Position numbers and translations under genes: made by a program
Shown here: one piece after another, positions 29,913-33,205 of the stretch
Position numbering within the stretch: the first letter of the stretch is position 1
How the letters are laid out: every line of letters starts with the position of its first letter
Assembly (NCBI GenBank): GCA_026415775.1
Contig: JAOAGL010000002.1
Span: 1 to 33,205, forward strand
Source: Patescibacteria group bacterium
Lineage (GTDB): Bacteria; Patescibacteriota; Minisyncoccia; UBA6257; JAAZHW01
Direction of reading: 5' to 3'
DNA length: 33,205 nucleotides
The notes under the pieces: generated by a model
What the model saw: the letters and a program-made list of their open reading frames with translations, nothing else
Told to the model about the DNA's origin: nothing
Database searches by the model: none

Positions 29913-30598
29913 AATTAAGCATTATAATCCCAGTTTTTAACGAGGAAAAAACAATAAGTGAAATCTTGAAACGCGTTGAAGCTGTTAATTTAGATAATTG
30001 GGAAAAAGAAATTATTGTAGTTAATGATGGATCAACTGATAATACAGGAAAGATTATAGAGGAATGTTTCAAAACGATGCCGTTTGTTTATATTCAACAC
30101 CAGAAGAATCAAGGTAAGGGTACAACTATAAAAACTGGGTTAGAAAAAGCAACAGGTGATTTTGTTTTAATTCAAGATGCTGATTTGGAGTATGATCCAA
30201 ATGATTATCAAAAACTTTTAAAATTAGTTGAGGAAGGTTCGGTAGTAGTTTATGGTTCACGCAATCTTGATAAAAATACTCAACGGGGCTATTTTTTCTA
30301 TTTTTTGGGCGGGAAATTAATTACAACCTTTTGTAATTTATTATTTGGTAGTAAATTAACCGATATTAATACTGGCTATAAACTTTTTAAAACCGAAATA
30401 ATCAAAAATTTAAATCTTCAAAGTAAAGGTTTTGAATTTTGTGAAGAGGTAACAGCAAAAATTTTAAAAAGAAAAATTCCAATTAAAGAAATAGCCATCA
30501 GTTATTATCCTCGAACGTTTAAAGAGGGAAAGAAAATCAAGTTTAAAGATGGTTTAATAGCAATTTTAACCCTTTTTAAATATCGTTTTTTAAAATAA
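29909..30598 (+). CDS. GT2 glycosyltransferase (polyprenyl-phosphate sugar synthase-like)
   Basis: The 229-residue protein is a single GT-A domain: MKLSIIIPVFNEEKTISEIL, EIIVVNDGSTDNTGKIIEE, HQKNQGKGTTIKTGLEKATG, the metal motif IQDADLEYDPNDY, and VVYGSRNL. This is the dolichyl-phosphate mannose/glucose synthase type, cytosolic and using nucleotide sugars to load a polyprenyl phosphate. No membrane helices follow, so it is the soluble form. Start and stop codons overlap with the TMTC-like gene, suggesting a shared pathway. Confidence 0.93.
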   Translation: MKLSIIIPVFNEEKTISEILKRVEAVNLDNWEKEIIVVNDGSTDNTGKIIEECFKTMPFVYIQHQKNQGKGTTIKTGLEKATGDFVLIQDADLEYDPNDYQKLLKLVEEGSVVVYGSRNLDKNTQRGYFFYFLGGKLITTFCNLLFGSKLTDINTGYKLFKTEIIKNLNLQSKGFEFCEEVTAKILKRKIPIKEIAISYYPRTFKEGKKIKFKDGLIAILTLFKYRFLK

Positions 30599-30601
30599 TT
30601 T

Positions 30602-30609
30602 TGTATAAT
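30602..30609 (+). promoter_or_regulatory. -10 box of the patatin-like gene
   Basis: TGTATAAT ends 7 nt before the ATG at 30617 and lies inside the 18-nt gap to the previous gene, so this gene can be transcribed on its own as a leaderless message. Confidence 0.45.
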
Positions 30610-30616
30610 TGAAATT

Positions 30617-31411
30617 ATGGAGAAGAAAAGAAAAAAAATAGGATTGGCATTAGGAAGTGGAGCATTAAAAGGACTTGCTCATATTGGGGTTATTAAAGTT
30701 TTAGAAGAAAATAATATTCCAATTGATTTTATTGCTGGTACAAGCATTGGAGCATTGGTTGGTGCAATTTATGCTTATTTTGGTAATAGTCGAATTTTAG
30801 AAAATATTGTTGCTGAGGCCGATTTAAAAAGTAGTTTAGGACTTTTAGATCCGACTTTAAAAAAGGGATTTTTGCGGGGAGAAAAAATAATGCATTTTTT
30901 TAAAAAACATGTAAAAGCAAGAGATTTTAAGGAATTAAAAAAACCACTTGTTATTTTGGCTACTGATTTAAGAAATGGAGAGGCAGAAGTGATTAAAAGT
31001 GGTGATTTAGTTTCAGCAGTAAGAGCGAGTATTTCTGTTCCAATTATTTTTCAGCCAGTAAAGAGAGAAGGTAAAATGTTAATTGATGGGGGGATGACCA
31101 TGCCTGTTCCAGTTAAACCTTTGAAACAAATAGGAGCTGATATAGTAATTGCTGTTAATTTATATAATTACGCTAAACGTCAACAAAAAAGATTTAGAAA
31201 AATCAATTTATCTTTTGTTGGAAATAAAGCAGCAGAAATTATGTTGTATCAATTAGCCAAGCGAGATGTGGAGGAGGCTGATGTTGTAATCGAGCCAGAT
31301 GTTGAAGGTTTCAGTTTAATTGAAGCAATAAAAAAAAGAGAAAAAATAATGAAATTAGGAGAAGAGGCGGCACTAGCAAAAATAAGAGAAATTAAGAAAT
31401 TGCTTAATTAA
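30617..31411 (+). CDS. Patatin-like phospholipase (RssA/NTE type)
   Basis: The 264-residue protein has the Ser-Asp dyad of patatins: the oxyanion loop LALGSGALKGLAHIGVI (11-27), the nucleophile Ser43 in GTSIG, and Asp157 in IDGG. Arg-rich VSAVRASISVPIIFQPVK is also typical. It should hydrolyse acyl esters of lipids; bacterial RssA-like proteins are cytosolic or membrane-associated, and the physiological substrate is usually unknown. It ends 1 nt from the opposing dcd gene. Confidence 0.92.
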   Translation: MEKKRKKIGLALGSGALKGLAHIGVIKVLEENNIPIDFIAGTSIGALVGAIYAYFGNSRILENIVAEADLKSSLGLLDPTLKKGFLRGEKIMHFFKKHVKARDFKELKKPLVILATDLRNGEAEVIKSGDLVSAVRASISVPIIFQPVKREGKMLIDGGMTMPVPVKPLKQIGADIVIAVNLYNYAKRQQKRFRKINLSFVGNKAAEIMLYQLAKRDVEEADVVIEPDVEGFSLIEAIKKREKIMKLGEEAALAKIREIKKLLN

Positions 31412-31412
31412 T

Positions 31413-31991
31413 TTATTTAATTGTTGGATCAAAAAGATTTTTTGTTTTAGCAACAGTTGGATCTTTTTGTTTAGAATAAAGAGATTTTTTTCTTTTGTTA
31501 TAAGGCACTTCAGCGGGTGAGGAAAGATATTCAACGGCAATTTGGCAAATATACATACCGGGGTATAACGCTACTGGTAATTCTGATTGGTTGGAAATTT
31601 CTAAAGTAAGAGTCCCTTCAAATCCCGGATCAACAAATCCAGCCGTGTGGACTAAAATTCCCATTCTGGCTAAAGTACTTTTTCCTTCAACACGCAAGAC
31701 AATATCATCAGGAACTTTAACATATTCCAAAGTTGCTGCTAAAACAAAAGAATTGGGATGAAGAATATAACTTTCATCTTTTTTTAGGCGTCTGGTAATA
31801 ATGAAATTGCTATTCGGCAAGCCTTGTTTAATATCCAAAAGATGGTGTTTGGCAACATTAAAAAATTTAAAAACCGGTCCCAATTTTAAATCAATCGAAG
31901 CCGGTCCAATTTGATCTTTTGTAAGCGTTGGTTTAAAGATTAATTTTTTATTTTGAATCAATTTTTTAATATCTCGGTCAGAGAGGATCAT
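31413..31991 (-). CDS. dcd: dCTP deaminase
   Basis: The 192-residue trimeric enzyme converts dCTP to dUTP for thymidylate synthesis. It shows MILSDRDIKKLI at the start, IGPASIDLKLG, the substrate loop RVEGKSTLARMGILVHTAGFVDPGFEG, and LTLEISNQSELPVALYPGM, where Glu131 aligns with catalytic Glu138 of E. coli Dcd. The C-terminal tail LFDPTIK is the type that closes over the nucleotide. Some relatives (DCD-DUT) also hydrolyse dUTP; the sequence does not decide this by eye. Confidence 0.94.
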   Translation of the reverse strand: MILSDRDIKKLIQNKKLIFKPTLTKDQIGPASIDLKLGPVFKFFNVAKHHLLDIKQGLPNSNFIITRRLKKDESYILHPNSFVLAATLEYVKVPDDIVLRVEGKSTLARMGILVHTAGFVDPGFEGTLTLEISNQSELPVALYPGMYICQIAVEYLSSPAEVPYNKRKKSLYSKQKDPTVAKTKNLFDPTIK

Positions 31992-32000
31992 GTCAGTTAT

Positions 32001-32009
32001 ATTTTATCA
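32001..32009 (-). promoter_or_regulatory. Extended -10 box of dcd
   Basis: TGATAAAAT on the minus strand ends 9 nt before the dcd ATG, a leader of 2-3 nt at most. Confidence 0.5.
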
Positions 32010-32022
32010 AAAATTTAAAATT

Positions 32023-32050
32023 AAAAAACTACCAATAAAGGTAGTTTTTT
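32023..32050. terminator. Terminator downstream of the secreted protein gene
   Basis: AAAAAACTACC and GGTAGTTTTTT pair around AATAAA, with T tracts on both strands. On the minus strand it lies about 150 nt beyond the stop of the gene ending at 32200 and shields dcd from its transcription. Confidence 0.9.
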
Positions 32051-32199
32051 AATTGGGTGTCTATGCCAGAGTATTTTAAATACGTTTCACCATTTTCTTA
32101 TCACCATTTTCTTAGTAAAAAATAATTCTTCACTTTGCGGTTGGTTTGCAAGTAAAATTATCTTACCTTTTTGATTATTTTTCTTTGATAGCAAATTAT

Positions 32200-33021
32200 T
32201 TACTTGATGAATTGGAAGGTAGAAAGAATTTGATCAAATTTATCGTATACAGAAGCATGATCAATTAATGAAATTATTAAATTGTTATTAGGTACAAAGG
32301 CAGCATATGTGATGGGATGTACAGGGCCTGTCATACATTTATATCCCTTCACTGCGTAATGATTATTAACAGTGATTACTGAACGTTTTTCGCAGTTTTC
32401 TTCATAATATCCAGCATTGTTCCACCAAAAACTTTTAAAAAGCGCTTCGAGAATCTTTGAATGAGGAACTCCTAAATTGATTAATTCAGTGGCAACATCG
32501 GAAATTTTTTTAGGTAATGGCGCTGTATAATAAGAAGAAAAAATAGAGTTACAATCAGCTTGTGATACATAAATAGTGAGGGCGGGAATTCGAGGCGGAT
32601 CGTTTGCGTCCCAAAATAAAGGGCGTAATGATGGATCAATAAAAGTTATTTCATGAATATTAACACAAGCGTGAACTTTTTGGAAAGATGGATCAATTGC
32701 AAGTTCTTTGTCAGAAATAATTTTAAAAGAAGGTGGATATTTCAGTTGAAAACCATATTGTTCATTTCGGTAGGTTTTCCAATTAACGGTTTCGTCCTCT
32801 GCTCCCTTATTGGTTACTTCTTTTATTTCAGGACATGATGCAAATTCACAGTTAGGGCCGGTACGAGAAACGTATGAGCCATCAGGGCAAAGTTTAGTAT
32901 CTTGAGGACAAACTAAAGATTTTTCTTTTTGGTTTTGCCAGGCCAAAATACCAGCAACGATAATAGAAATACCGACAACAGTTAAAATTATCGCCGTTGA
33001 AACAATTCCTTTTTGATTCAT
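32200..33021 (-). CDS. Membrane-anchored secreted protein with CPxDxKxCPDGS motif
   Basis: The 273-residue protein has a single N-terminal membrane helix (about 7-27), a short Cys-rich module VCPQDTKLCPDGSYV followed by PNCEFASCPE (six cysteines in about 30 residues, likely disulfides), a linker, and a globular domain starting WKTYRNEQYGFQLKYPPSF and ending DKFDQILSTFQFIK. This second part is of a PsbP/LpqN-like kind seen in many CPR surface proteins. The bulk is outside the cell; the function is unknown. A TAAAAT box lies 10 nt before the start. Confidence 0.8.
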   Translation of the reverse strand: MNQKGIVSTAIILTVVGISIIVAGILAWQNQKEKSLVCPQDTKLCPDGSYVSRTGPNCEFASCPEIKEVTNKGAEDETVNWKTYRNEQYGFQLKYPPSFKIISDKELAIDPSFQKVHACVNIHEITFIDPSLRPLFWDANDPPRIPALTIYVSQADCNSIFSSYYTAPLPKKISDVATELINLGVPHSKILEALFKSFWWNNAGYYEENCEKRSVITVNNHYAVKGYKCMTGPVHPITYAAFVPNNNLIISLIDHASVYDKFDQILSTFQFIK

Positions 33022-33031
33022 AAAAACTTAA

Positions 33032-33037
33032 ATTTTA
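33032..33037 (-). promoter_or_regulatory. -10 box of the secreted protein gene
   Basis: TAAAAT on the minus strand ends 10 nt before the ATG at 33021; TG lies 2 nt further upstream. Confidence 0.35.
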
Positions 33038-33205
33038 CTCATCCCTTTTTATTTTTAATTTTACTATTCTTTAAGTTTTAAGTCAATAATTTTATTGCAA
33101 ACGAAGTATTATTGATTTTTACACGTTTGCTGTCTGTCCTGAACAAAATTCGAACTTTTTTCAAAGACAATCCCGACGCTGATTTCTAAAAAATTACGCT
33201 CGGGC
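33038..33205. other. Right edge of the window without a supported gene
   Basis: I see no gene here. A minus-strand frame is open from the window edge to a TAA at 33109-33111 (31 codons, ending TCKNQ) and is a little more GC-rich than its surroundings, so the 3' end of a gene beginning to the right is possible but unsupported. Confidence 0.25.

Noticed and set aside
32085-32118. Two copies of TCACCATTTTCTTA in the gap before the secreted protein gene
   Set aside because: Short, AT-rich and without partner features; probably slippage or chance.
33109-33205. C-terminal end of a gene on the minus strand entering from the right
   Set aside because: Only 31 codons, no recognisable motif; an open frame of this length is not unusual.

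Overview
The window reads as a piece of an AT-rich Candidate Phyla Radiation (Patescibacteria, probably Parcubacteria-like) chromosome. This is inferred from gene content and style: compact genes packed end to end, shortened versions of universal proteins (PheT without its tRNA-binding domain, a MurE-type ligase without the usual N-terminal domain), a secreted protein with the Cys-rich CPxDxKxCPDGS motif I associate with this group, archease, a complete AmmeMemoRadiSam set, and no amino-acid or cofactor biosynthesis. TGA serves as a stop in several genes, so the code is the standard bacterial one. None of the tRNA genes encodes its CCA end.

Layout. 1-2012: the 3' part of a HEAT-repeat protein gene entering from the left, whose repeats are almost identical at DNA level, then a divergent GNAT gene. 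2751-4246: lemA and htpX (membrane quality control), then tRNA-Ser. 4472-5199: a two-gene unit of an encapsulin-type ferritin-like protein and a T4-endonuclease-V-like pyrimidine dimer glycosylase, closed by a strong terminator. 5368-5446: what looks like the first codons of a broken radC with its promoter intact. 5494-12443: a three-gene cassette, Type III-like modification methylase, AAA+ ATPase with a C-terminal PD-(D/E)XK-like motif, and Type III-like Res helicase-nuclease. The ATPase gene has its own near-consensus promoter, made in part by a 27-bp tandem duplication. 12570-13386: a GNAT gene interrupted by one in-frame TGA, and a small O6-methylguanine methyltransferase.

13373-17890 (minus strand): tRNA-Asp, pheS, pheT, tRNA-Val, tRNA-Phe, tRNA-Gly and capA run in one direction, with tRNA-Val directly abutting the pheT stop. 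17988-18958: a small membrane protein, an odd initiator tRNA whose promoter is placed so that transcription would begin at or next to the mature 5' end, elongator tRNA-Met, and rpsT. 19058-21691: ruvA, MurE-like ligase, archease and a DUF721/DciA-like protein in a tight operon. 21692-24476: class A penicillin-binding protein and a small very acidic protein. 24580-28121 (minus): an operon of a PD-(D/E)XK-like unknown, the AmmeMemoRadiSam radical SAM enzyme, MEMO and AMMECR1 proteins, and a stand-alone tRNA-binding OB fold. 28191-31411: a TMTC-like multi-pass membrane protein with TPRs, a GT2 glycosyltransferase and a patatin-like lipase. 31413-33021 (minus): dCTP deaminase and a membrane-anchored secreted protein.

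The most interesting items are the ATPase-interrupted Type III-like cassette, next to a radC remnant; the AmmeMemoRadiSam operon bracketed by a nuclease-like unknown and a tRNA-binding protein; the atypical initiator tRNA; and a recurring -10 box (often TGnTAAAAT) only 6-10 nt upstream of start codons, which suggests widespread leaderless mRNAs.
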